Assembly: GCA_027604185.1 (NCBI GenBank)
Contig: JADGKB010000003.1
Span: forward strand, 248,001-312,000
Reading direction: 5' to 3'
Length of the DNA: 64,000 nt
Source of the DNA: Boothiomyces macroporosus
Lineage: Eukaryota > Chytridiomycota > Chytridiomycetes > Rhizophydiales > Terramycetaceae
Below, piece by piece: positions 10,961 to 22,800 of this stretch. A program made the position numbers and the translations under genes. A model generated the notes under the pieces. The model saw only the letters and a program-made list of their open reading frames with translations. It did not search any database and had not been told where the DNA came from. Each line of letters begins with the position of its first letter. Position 1 is the stretch's first letter.

Positions 10961-13136
10961 TACGAATATTTATTTTAATAGAAGTTAATATTATTCTAGT
11001 TCGGTGTCGATTGATTTTGATTTTAAATGCCTTTTCGGTCTTTGAGTGAGAAGAGTATTTATACTGAGCTGCAACTCTTTCATCTATGTCAATTATGCTT
11101 ACTCTTATCGCAGTTTCTTCATCTTTGGCATCCAGCTCGTCATCTCGCTGTCTGATTTCGTCTTTAAGTCGTTGAATCAGTGCTGATCGTGTTCCAACTT
11201 GTTTTTTCAATTTCTCTATATCATCTTGGTATTCTCGAATACTCTTTTCGCTCGATTTGTTTAAATTCATCAGTTCAGTGATTCTAGTATGTAGCATCGC
11301 TTCTTGGGCTCTGATTTCTTCCATTCTGGCTCTGGTTTGATTGATTTCATTAGTTAGCTTGATGTTTTTTGTATTCGTCTCTGCAACTTCTTGTTGAAGC
11401 AAACCTTTTTGCTCATGGTATTTCTTCATTTCCAATTCCATTTCTTTTCGTGTTTGAGATAGATTTTGGTTACTGGAATGTAAATCCGCAACCAGCGACT
11501 CTTTTTGAGTAATCAATGATTTAACTTGACTTTCTAAATCTTTGCGGTGTAGTTCCTAACGTTACTTTTTTCATACTTGCTCGTTCTTTACTCTGATTTC
11601 AATCTCATTCGCTTGATCGAGCCATCGTTTCTTTTCATGGCTAAACTTTTGTTTCAGCAGCTCCATCTCTTCTTCCAATTTGATTTTTTCCTGCTCAGCT
11701 GCTCTCAATTTGTCCTGAACTCGTTTTACTTTTTCTGCCATTTCATTATCTTTAGCATCCTGCAAATTCATCATCCTTGTGTGATGGGTAGCATCAATAC
11801 GCTGAAGTTTTTCTATGGTCAGCTTATTTAACCTTCCCACATTTGTGCCAGATTTCTTTCTTTTTCCTTGGCATTCTGAAGTTCATCAAGCAGTATACTT
11901 TTATCTTTTTTCAACAGCTCAACGTCCAATTCCGCCTTTTTATACTTGGCATCGAGCTCTAAATATTTTCCATTTGTTTCAATGATAATCTGTTGGTTCC
12001 TATCTTCCAACTTCAACCGCTTCTAACGTCAATTGTAATTACTTCACGTTCGTTTACTAAATCTTTTTGCATTTCCGACATTTGGGCTTGCACTTGGAGA
12101 CGTTCTTTAATAATATCTTCTTCAAATTGCTTTCGTTCACTTTCCAATCTTTCTATTCTTACTTGCGCGATTCTATAAGCTTCCTGCATACTGTGAATCT
12201 CATGGCTAGCAACCGATAGTTTGTCAGAAAGACTTTTTGAGTGATTGTCGGTTTTATTTAGCTTTTCTTGAAGATTGTGCAGGGCTTCCTGATGAGAGGT
12301 ACTTAGGGTATGAATAGTATTGGATAGTGTTTCCGCGTGTACTTTTGAGTAATAATCGTGTTGCCACTTCTCCCTGTTCTTTTCCAAAGAAACAGAAATG
12401 CTTTTATAAATATCATCCGGTATTTCATTCCCTGTCAATTCTATATCTTGAATGGTTCTGTTCCATTTTAACAAATCAATAAATGATCTTCCGCCGATTA
12501 TTCCTGCATTATTCCACCGCAAATCTTGTTAGCTTTGTAGTACCTAGCTTTTTCAAGGTGGTGTTATGTTTCAAACTAATGGCTAACGCTTGTGCGGAAT
12601 GTGGTCCAATCTTGTTATTCCGCAAATCTAATAGAGTTAAGCTTTCATTCATAGTTAAAGCCTCTGCTATTGATTTAATTCCAGTGTCCCAAATCCCGAT
12701 ACAGTTCCATTCAAGGTACAGACATTCCAACGTAGAGTTTACCTTTAGCATCTGGCCCAAGGCAATAGCGCCATCAGACCTGATACTGTTACCGCGTAAA
12801 TCCAAGTACTTTATGCTTGTATTGGTTTTTAAAGCTTGTGCAATTTTGATACAGCCTGAGTTAACTTTGTGTACCATCATCTCCTAGAAAAGCGTCCGCA
12901 AGTACAACTTTGGTAAAGAAGTTGTTGTCTGTTAAGGCAGAAGCTAAAGCAGAGCAAGATTTCAGTGTAAGTGATTGTCCGGATAAATCCAGAATTTCAA
13001 ACGCCTTTTTAACAATAGTATTCTTGTTTCCTTCATCTTGCTTTAGCCTTTCTTGTATGATATTAATAATACTCGTTTGCGGTTCGATAGATAGCTCAGC
13101 GCAGTTTTGTAAATACGCCTGTTGAAATTGTTGCAT
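10950..13136 (-). CDS. LRRC45: LRRC45-like leucine-rich repeat and coiled-coil protein
   Basis: A 695-residue protein in six exons; introns 12856-12874, 12525-12543, 12023-12042, 11813-11832 and 11556-11576 (19-21 nt). The first ~230 residues are RNase-inhibitor-type leucine-rich repeats ([72 protein letters not shown]); the rest is coiled coil. Order, repeat sequence and length match animal LRRC45, a centriole-linker and basal-body protein, which points to an organism with centrioles and flagellated cells. The last ~35 residues look random and overlap the CDH1 stop by 11 bp, so the exact C terminus is less certain. Confidence 0.88.
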
Positions 13137-13168
13137 GTAAACAAAACACGAAAAAACTGAATGGTGTT

Positions 13169-14619
13169 TTATTTTTTAGATTTACGTTTTCGCAATTTCC
13201 TGGTATTAGGTTCAGTATCATCAGCTTCAGTCACAAAGGATTTCTCCAATACATTACTAATCTGCGATTCATCCATTGTTGGATCAGCTTGTTCCTCCTG
13301 CGGTTCTGTGATTGTTTGATTATCAGGTTCTAACTCTGTGTTCTCGGTAAGAGGTTCATTTTCTACTGGTTCTTCAGCAATACCCGGTTTCTCAGTAGGA
13401 CCGGTAGGATCGATTGAATCCCCAGGTTGGGCTGTTCTTTCAAACGTACCAATCGTTCTTGGATCAACAACAGTTCTATAAGGTTCATTAAATACCATAG
13501 ATTCTTGTCTATCAACTCTATCGGCAATGGAATCAACACTATTCGCGCTAGCAACACTTTCAGAATACCTTCGATCATGTCCTGCAGTTTGCACTCTTCG
13601 TACACCAAAGGACAATGCTTTTGCGGACGGTTTCTTTACAGTCAAGTGTTTGCAACTCATGCATCTAAATTCTAGATTAATATTGATTACTGGCTTCAAG
13701 ATACTCTTCAGGTAAAACCAGCCCATTATGCATGAAACAAGACTCGCAAATCAAAGCGTATTTATGTTGGGGACCTTCAGTATCTCCAACCAAAACATCT
13801 AATGCCTTGTCAAACCAGCTTTTTGTCTCAACATGAGAAACTACGTAAACTACGACTTACTTGATGGAGTTAATGGAACAATTGAAGGTTGGTTCATATT
13901 TGGTGTAGAAGGCTGATTCATACTTGGTGTTGATGGCTGATTCATACTTGGATGCATTCTATTCATTTGTGCCTGAGATGGAGTAAAGTTTTGGTTTGGT
14001 CCTTGCCTAACAGGAGTAACTTGGTTCAGCTGTGAATGAGGTCCATTTCCTGTTTGAGAAGGTCTTTGAATCGGTTTGTTGGGTTGACCTGCTTGTGGCC
14101 CGTTACTTTGTTTTTTATCCTTCTTTGGAGTCTCATATCGTTCTATAAGGCCCTTTGTCATGTAATATGAAGTCTTTTTCTTCAACTCTTCTATCCTGCC
14201 TTGCTGTTGTTTTTGTAAATCTTTCAGCGCTTCAACTTGAATATTATGCAACCGCAAATACCATTTTTGAAGTAAAATCCTCACTCCATATATGCTGCGT
14301 TAGAAAAGAGTACATAAATGGGCCGCCGATTGCCAATCCAGCTATAACTGGCTGGTCAGTCCAAGATCCTGTTTTGGATACAACTAATAGAACAAAGCAT
14401 ACCGCTATATATGATAGGATAGAGTAAAATATCCAGGTATTAACAACCCGTTGTTTTGCTGAACTGATGGATGATATTTGCAACTACAATTAACTCTGGC
14501 GTACTTGCGCTTTTCTAATATCCTTGTCAATTTCCTCCAGTATGGTTTCATAATCAATGTCTTCCTATGGTGAGATTTATCCTGACCTTCTTTCTTAACC
14601 ATCCAAAGAGCGACACCAT
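13169..14619 (-). CDS. LNP1: Lunapark, ER-junction protein
   Basis: A 449-residue ER membrane protein that stabilises three-way ER tubule junctions. Six exons; introns 14565-14586, 14484-14504, 14295-14313, 13841-13860 and 13672-13690 (19-22 nt). Spliced order: MVSLFGWLRKK, helix YETILEEIDKDIRKAQ, two membrane segments (about 55-105), a coiled coil (VEALKDLQKQQQGRIEELKK), a Pro/Gln/Asn-rich linker, then the zinc finger of the family: DVLVGDTEGP, YALICESC, FMHNGLVLPEEYLEA, KFRCMSCK. The two CxxC pairs are intact. The linker has three near-perfect copies of MNQPSTPS/N. The C-terminal tail is acidic with a basic end. The stop sits in AATAAA. Confidence 0.93.
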
Positions 14620-14894
14620 TTTGTTGCGCTGAAAGAAAAACCGTGCAAAGTGCGCAAATCAATACTGATTTTTACTTGCCAACTATGCTACCATAGAGCA
14701 ATGAAAGCACATTTTGAATAGGATATTCGATAGTAAGAGTCACGAATCATCCAGTCTCATTTTGCATATTATTGGTGGTGGACCAGGCAGTACGACTTGC
14801 TTATAGCTGTTATATTGAGCGCTTTAGCAGTGCGGGCGATTTTACCAAGTTTACAAAGAATCTCTGTCAATTTCAAAATTTCCAATAATCTCAT

Positions 14895-15190
14895 ATGATA
14901 AGCCAAATGGTAATTAAAGAGACAATTTGCAGTCTAAAGTGCCAAGGGTTAAAGATTTGTATGGCAGCATTGGTCAAAGGAGGAGGAGGCTGGATTTCTC
15001 GATTACCAAATGTCAAAGTCCCGATTGTGCAGTTATTCGAGTACATTCGGCTAAATATGGGCAAATTCAATTTCCGATTGGACATTGTGGATCTAGTAAA
15101 ATATTGCATCCGATATTAAGCATCATTAACTACGGCCATTGTAACCAAACCAAAATTTCTCTAGCGCATACGGAATTGTATCCTCGCTAA
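14895..15190 (+). CDS. Possible small Cys-containing protein (two exons), unrecognised
   Basis: A tentative 90-residue protein: ATG 14895, intron 14910-14932 (23 nt, GT..CAG), stop at 15188-15190. It would read MISQM then SKVPRVKDLYGSIGQRRRR, with Cys/His at KCQSPDC, GHCG and YGHC that might bind zinc. It lies between divergent lunapark and mitoferrin, in a 745-bp gap that is long for this genome. I know no family for it. The intron fits the local pattern only fairly well, and an upstream ATG-less open frame overlaps, so this may be chance. Confidence 0.3.
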
Positions 15191-15364
15191 TACTGAATAT
15201 ATTTCGTAATTGTTTCTGCTCTGTATTTATTATAGATTTGGATTTTAGCTTTCCGTATCTCCTTCGCTCATCAATCTCACGGATCTTTCAGCCAATCAAA
15301 ATGCAAAAGGCTCGCCCAAAACTGATACCCGCCATTTTTCCACAGTCTAAAAAATTTAATCAGA

Positions 15365-16309
15365 ATGTGTCAAGACAACGAAGATTATGAATCTCTGCCT
15401 ACTACCAGTTTAGCGCTTAACATGGTTGCCGGGGCTGTCGCTGGAATAACTGAACACACTGTAACATATCCTTTTGATGTTCTGAAAACAAGAATGCAAT
15501 TCCAACATTCAATATATCAAACTGTTACCCAATCAATGAGCAGAATTTACACCACTGAAGGAATGTCTTCGCTATGGAGAGGAATTAACTCTGTGATTCT
15601 TGGTGCTGGACCGGCCCATGCTTTGTATTTTGGTTCCTACGAACTAGGAAAAAAAGTATTCAGGCCGTTTGATAAATCAGAAGATCATCATTTGGTCCAT
15701 GGTAATTATTAAATAACGATAGCTGGTGCCGGCGCTTTGGCTACAATAGCTCATGATGGGTTTAACACTCCGTTCGATGTGGTGAAACAGAGAATGCAAA
15801 TCAACACTCAGTACAGAGGGATATATGATTGTGCCTCTAGTGTTTATAGAGCAGAAGGGATCAATGCATTTTACATTTCATTCCCAACCACTTTAATGAT
15901 GAATGTTCCTTTTCAAATGATCCAGTTTACCACTTATGAATACATGCGCAAAAAACTAAACCCAACTGATTCCTATAATCCTGTGAGTCACTGTATGTCT
16001 GGAGCTTGCGCTGGTGCAGCTGCGGCTTTCTTTACAAATCCACTAGATGTTGCAAAGACTGCATTACAGACTAGAGGTTTGGCGACTGGGAGGTTCCGTA
16101 ACGTAACCGGACTGCTTGATTCCTTTAAATTAATTTATCAAAGAGATGGAATGGCCGGATTTGCTAGAGGAACCCAAGCTAGAATGTTGTCGCACATTCC
16201 TTCTACTGCTGTTGCCTGGACGACTGTAATATCGAATTAACCCTAGTATGAATTCCTGAAAATGTTTTTAACTTCCCCAAAGATGATTACAGCAGAGGTT
16301 AGCATATAA
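15365..16309 (+). CDS. Mitoferrin-type mitochondrial iron carrier
   Basis: A 300-residue mitochondrial carrier of the inner membrane, closest in sequence features to MRS3/MRS4 and mitoferrin, which import ferrous iron for haem and Fe-S synthesis. Three exons; introns 15702-15722 and 16226-16246 (21 nt each, both with an in-frame stop). All three carrier repeats are present: YPFDVLKTRMQ, TPFDVVKQRMQ and NPLDVAKTALQTRG. Mitoferrin-like stretches are AGITEHTVTYPFD, FYISFPTTLMMNVPF and HIPSTAVAWTTYEF, the last made by removing the second intron. Only a short N terminus precedes the first helix, as in the family. PPOX, also in this window, uses the same iron/haem pathway. Confidence 0.93.
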
Positions 16310-16801
16310 TAAAGCATTCATGTAATTTCATATCCAAGGTCTGTTTTTCCATTCTTGCATGACTCTGTTTGCTTTCCTATTCCGCTATTGAATGGCCATC
16401 CAACACTAAATTCCGTAACTTGCCACTGCATACTTTGCCTGATCTTTATTGAATTGCAGAGTTTAATGAGTGAATCGCACCCAGCCGGTCGCTTCAAAGC
16501 CGCTCATGCTTGAACAAATAAAGAATTCAACTTGCTATATACTCAAGTGTTATTCAAAATTACTCATTTTTTATGGTAGAATTACGGAATCTTTTACCAT
16601 AGAATTTCGATATAATTATGGAATACTTTGCCATAGTTGATGTTATCTCGTTAATTCACAATGCAATATGTAATATCAACGAGCAAATTATTACTCCGCA
16701 AGAGATCCAAGTCTTTTTTGAGGCTTCAATGACCAGCACGTCTGACCGTTGAAAAAAGTTTCCCCAAGGATCGATCGCATTGATATCTCTAGGATACAAT
16801 A
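16310..16801. other. Intergenic region with a degenerate 23-bp direct repeat
   Basis: No gene seen. It holds two copies of a 23-bp element (16580-16602 and 16614-16636, four mismatches) each ending CCATAG; the first is part of a dyad TATGGTA..TACCATA. It lies 170-220 bp before the ATG of the giant coiled-coil gene and could be its regulatory region (inference). Confidence 0.45.
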
Positions 16802-19800
16802 ATGTTTTCATTTCTAAAGAACATTGTCCCTCACCAATCTCATCCTGAAATTCCAAATGCGGAACAGAATTCTTTTTCCAACGACCAAATAGAAATGGAA
16901 AAAGAACCTCATGTGCTAGTTAAATGCATCCTACAAGAAAATCAAGACTTGAAGATTAGTGATAACCAGGTAACCGTAAACAACAAATTTACCTTTTTAT
17001 TGGATGGATTCATTACCCTTGAAGAACTGAATTCATTCAAGAATGCGATTATACTAGAGTCGGAAGAATTCGATTCTACTGTAGAAATACTCAATTCCTC
17101 AAATACTCTGGTGTTGAGGGATAAGCCCAACACAAAAATATTCTGCTTCAATAACATTGGCGGGTTTGATTTAAACACTTTGGAAAGCGAATTCACTGAC
17201 TATGACCTCTCACTAGACCGGAAGCTAGAACTATATTCCTTGTACAAGTCGAAATATTCCGAATACAATTTTTGTATTACCAGCAAGGAACAGACACTTG
17301 TAAAGCTTAATATCCTCCCAATCAAACATTCCAGCTGCTTATCCATATTAGAATTTATGGACATATACCATTCGGATACTCATGACTTGTTTCTTTCAAA
17401 GCTTAGTGGAATATTACCAAAGTAGTTTAAAGTTAACGTAGAAATGATTTGGTAGTGGTACTAAGGATAAGTCAAGAGCCTTATCGACTATCCGAAACCT
17501 TACATTTACTCGAAATCGGTCAAAGAATCCGACTTGGTTATCTTGGGTTTGACAAGCTAGAAATGCATGAAAATTATGGCATCGATACTTCAAAGTATCT
17601 TGTTGGACGCTCTAGCAGAATGTCTGAATATTTTGATATTCCAGAGTTTCCTGACAGCCTTGATGAATTGCATTCCAAAATTCTTGAAAAAGTAAACAAA
17701 AATGAAGGACACGAGGAAGAAGTAGAGCACACTGTGAATAATCCTCTGCTAGATCCCACTTTTATGTCAACCGATGAATCTATGGAACAGCCTCTAAAAG
17801 ATACTTCATACCCCAGACTTTTGTCAATCAATCAAGATTCTGTAATTCATGATTACGAACCAAACTCTGAAATGCTTCTGCAAGACGTACAACCAAAAGC
17901 TGTTATTAGCGATTTGAAATCTGAAAATGAACGACTAGCTTATCAGGTGCAATTCTTGAAAAACGAGCTATTGTTATACAAGAACAGTGTAGTAGAAAAT
18001 GCACTCAAAACAACACCAAATTCCACATTTGACGATGTATCTGATTTGACTCTGGAAAGCACCAAAGAACAGAGTAGGTTAGAATTGGAATTGGCTCTTC
18101 AAGAAATGACTCGTGTTGCTAGACATTACATTAATCAGTCGAATGAAACTTCACTTGCTGATCAAGAAGTACTCCGCAACGCTGTAGTGATTCCAGAAAG
18201 TGAAATCACAGCTTCAGAGTTGCAAATGCAAAACAAGAATTTGGGGATTGCGTTGGAATCCAAGAGTGTTTCTGCTCTTGAATTAGAAAGCAAGATGAGA
18301 ATATTGCGAGACAAGTATAACGCTCAAGAGATTGAATTAGAAAAAGAAATGGCTCACAGCCATAAACAACAGTTAAAGCTAGATCGGGCATTAGAAACAA
18401 TCAAGCAACTACAGGATCAACTTATTATACAACAAAACAATGCATCAATATCTGTTGAATCTGTACACGTTCCTAGTGATTTGCACACACCAGATACATC
18501 GCACGAAATGACGGATTTTGTTGACTTGCAAAGAAATTTCGAAGAGGCTTGTTTAGAACATCATATCAATGAACAGCAAATGTTTATTGTCAATCAATGG
18601 CTGATAGCGGATGCAATGATTGTTTCGTCAAAGTACGCAAACGACATCATTGATTTTAAACAGCTTGCCTCTGAAAATTCAACATTGGTAGATGAAAATC
18701 AAACTTTAAGTGAAAAAGTACAAAAATTAGAAATACAAAACACTCACCTGGAGCAATCCAATTCTAGTCTTTCCAAAACTGTGGAGAATTACAAACAAGC
18801 TTATTGGGAATTGAAAGAAAAGGAAAAAGTGATGGTTGAATCTCGAGACCCTATTTCTAGAATTCCAGTATCCAGGCTTGCTAGCGGAAGAAATAGTCCA
18901 ACATTGTCAAATGTTTCTGAAGATGGGATGTCTGTGCTGACTGTAGCAAGTGCTCCAGCATATTATAAAACCCCAAAAATGCAAGAGCGAATAGCAGAAA
19001 GAGTTCGAGCGTTTACTGAATTGTCTGAAAAGTTGAGGGATAGCAATATCCCTGTTCCAAAACGTAGAGAACGGCATTCAGTAGATTCCGGAACTATGGC
19101 TAAAACCCAAAACCTTGTACATCAAAAGCAGTTCCAAGACCAGCTTACTCATGAATGGGTGAGTAGAGAAACAGATAATATCGCAGATCAGTTATATATT
19201 GCTAAAGAGACTATCCAAGCGCTAGAAAAACAGATTTCAAGTGCCAACCTAGAAATAGAAGAGCTAAAAGAAGCTGGCATAAAACGAAGCACCCAAAATA
19301 CTGAAGAATTGCATGAATTAGCCAAGATAAACGAATCAAATGAATATCGAATCAAAGACCTGGAAAGCCAAGTTGAGAGATTGGAAAAAGAGTTAGCTGC
19401 TGAGCGTGAGGTTGATTGATATTAATTTAGATTAAAAAAGAACTTGAAGAGCACTTAAATATATTCGAAAAGGAGATGATGGCGATACTAGAAAAACAAG
19501 TTATTTCTGTCGAGTGCCAAACTGAAAATGTTGAATCTGTAAATCATATGTCTTCTCAAGCAATACAGGTTGAATTCGAAATGGTAGGAGTAGAGGTGCA
19601 AACCGATGGGAACGACTTGAATGCCGAGCTTGAAAAACAAAAGCTCCATTACCAAACTGAATTACAAAATCTCAGCGATCTTGAAGCAATCAACAAGCAG
19701 TTACTCGTTAGTGCAAACGAGCGATTTGCCCTTGAAAAAACCAATTACCAAGAACAGATTCTAGTTTTGACTGTAGAATGTGATAAATTACGTCAAGTAC

Positions 19801-22800
19801 ATTTAAGCTAATTTAGAATGTTGGCGATCTGATCAACGATCGAATTAAGCTGCAAGAAAAATATGACATTTTAGTTTCGAAATCTCATCAAGAAGCAAAA
19901 AGTAGAGAAATCCAGGCGGTACCTGATGAACATGAAGATAGTGATCAGGACGAAAACCATTCTTTACTAGCTTCTCGACAAGCTAGTCCTTTGAAGATTC
20001 CTGCAAAAGAAAAGGGAGAAAATGAACAGCTGAAGCAGCTTGAACATAGATTGGCAACTTCAAACAAACTTCAATTCGAATTGAAAAGTAGAGTTGGTGA
20101 TCTAGAAGAAGTAATAATATACTTATCCTAGCAACTTTGCGCGAAATCCAGAGAGTTTGAAGTGGAAAGGCAAAAGTACATTCAATTGAACGAAAGCTTA
20201 AAGGTAAAGAACGAGAAGCTAGATCGAAAAATATCAACTGTTGAACAAAATTACGAAAAATATTTGGAAGAAACTGAGCCAAAATTGAAAAATATAAAGT
20301 ATGACCTTGAAACCCTTCGTGAAGTTTACAGAGACACCAAGAATCTTTTGGATCATGCTGAAGAAAAGTTGGAATTACTCATGGTTGAAAATAGTGGATT
20401 AAAGATAAAATACAGCGAATTGGAAACTGAAAATTCTCATCAAACTGCTTCAATAATAGACTTGAACGACCAACTAGCAAGAAGCAAGCAAAAAGCTGTT
20501 GGGTTAGAGAAAGACTTGAAAAATGCTACTTCAAGTATAGACTCTCTGCAGTTGATGATTGCAAGTCAGAACTATCAAGAGCAGATATCAGAGTTGAAAG
20601 CAGAGATTGCAAAGCGAGAGTCTGAATACAATCAGGCAATAGTAATGCTTCATTGGAATATCAGTCAAGCGCAAACCGCTGGTATTTCTGAAAAGACATC
20701 AGAAGAAATGAAGCAGAGTATCCCAGTTGTAGAGCTAGATCAAAGCAGATCCATCAGCATACTTGAATCAATGGAATCCAGGGACGAAGATAGTATTACC
20801 ACTTTATCCCGTGTAGCTGTCGATCAACCTCTTTCTAGAGAATTAACGAATACTGACGATCGAGAAACTTCTTACGTAACTGCAGACAGTGTCATTCTGG
20901 AAAGTCAATTAACTGATTTAAATGAACAAGTGATTAATCTACAACGTGAAATTGATGCCTTGAATGCTTCAAATTCTGAATACCACATGGAGATTGTCGC
21001 TTCACATTGGTTATTAGGCGAGGTTGGAATTCTCAATTCGAAAGCAGCTGAACGACAGACTACTATTACCAACTTGAAGGCGAAATTCAATGATATTTCG
21101 GGTAAATTGGCAGCGAAGGATGTGGATATGAAGGTAGCGGAGAGTATCATTTCTCAAAAGGATCTTGCATTGGCCTGGGCGATAGCGCAGGTAGATATTG
21201 ATCAAAATCAGAAAGAATCCCAATTTGAAGAGCAAAATATAATAGCTCTTCAAAACGAAAGGGACTTTGCATTGCTTTCATCCACGCTTTTCATATTTGT
21301 TTCTCTCATATTTGGAACTCAGTTGGGACTGAAGGATGCGGAAAAGGTCACTTTGAAGAACTTGCCAAATATTACTGATGATCCAAACCAAATACTCATT
21401 GAACAACTTTGGGAAGTGGGAGAAAAAGGAATATTGCTTCAACGATTTTGTGAAATGGAACAATCTTTCAAAGAGCAATCTGAAATGTTCAGCAGGGAGC
21501 TTGAAGCGAAATCAGAACTGGCAAAAGAACTAAATCTCACTACAGAGAAATATAGGGCATTAGAAGCTCAACATGTTGAAACAAGAAGTTTGGAAACCGG
21601 ACAAAGTAAATTACTTCTTTCAGTGGAACAGTACGTAAATTTGTTGGAATCAAAAATGAATACTTTGGAGAGCACATTGTTAGAGTATGAAATCCTGAAA
21701 GAAAAAGACAGCTTAGATATTTCGACATTGGTAAATGTATTGGAGCAGAAAGTGGGATTGGATAAAGAGCTTTACAATCACCTCGACATACTCGAACGTA
21801 TAAACAATGTCATACTTGCCTTAGATGAGTATAAGAAGCATCATTCAGTGGAATTACCTTCACAAAAGTTGGATCTGCTCCATAGTTGGTATCAAGGTGA
21901 TATTGGAATCCTTTATAGTCGCATGGATGAGGAACTCGAGAAATATGTAAATACCAATGAAGCAATTTCTTCTGATCTAACAAAGAATGTTGAATTGGTA
22001 GAATCACTGAAAACTCGACAAGCTGAATTTTCCTCCATACACGATCAATTAAAACAAGACGTGCATCTTAGGGATAATCAAAACTTTATCTCCAATGCTT
22101 GGCACCAAGGAAACGTGGGGATTTTGAACAATCAACGTCTTGAATTGCAAGAATCACTAGAGACAGTAAAAATGTCTGAAGAAAATGCTAAAAAAGAATT
22201 GTTAGCACATCAAAATTTGTTGAAAAATTCTGCCCAGGAGATTAATTCCATTCAAGAACGCCATTTCGATTTTGTCACTACCAGGAACGCTATGGACAAT
22301 CAAAACTATATTTCCTATTGTTGGAATCAGGCGAATATTGGAATTCTGAGCCAGCAGTTACGGGAAATTGAAGGCGATAGATTGCTGCTGGAAAAAAGTA
22401 GAAATATCATTGCAACCGATATTTCTCAAAATAGCAACGTTTATCAAATGAAGTTAAGGGAAGCTACCGACCTTTTCTCTAATGAAAGAGATAAGCTCCT
22501 TTGCAGCAATGCACAAAAAGATATTTTGAATTGTTGGAATCAAGCCTCAATAGCAATACTACAGTCGGAAATCATCCTTAATTCGGTATATGTAGATAGC
22601 CATACTGAAAGCTCCACTACAACCAAAAATTTGAACGGTGAAGATCGTTCGATTTTGCACCCTGTTAATAGTGATGATTATCAATACTACATTGAAAATG
22701 CTTGGAATTACGCCAGTATACAGATATTAAATGAGCAATTAAAAGAATTTTCCTCAAACTATTGTTCCTTGGAAAGTAGCATTCAACGAGTTACTCAAGA

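Noticed and set aside
14760..14894. Plus-strand open frame with a hydrophobic segment (YDLLIAVILSALAVRAIL)
   Set aside because: No ATG can be joined to it with a local-type intron in the right phase, and it does not connect to the 14895 model.
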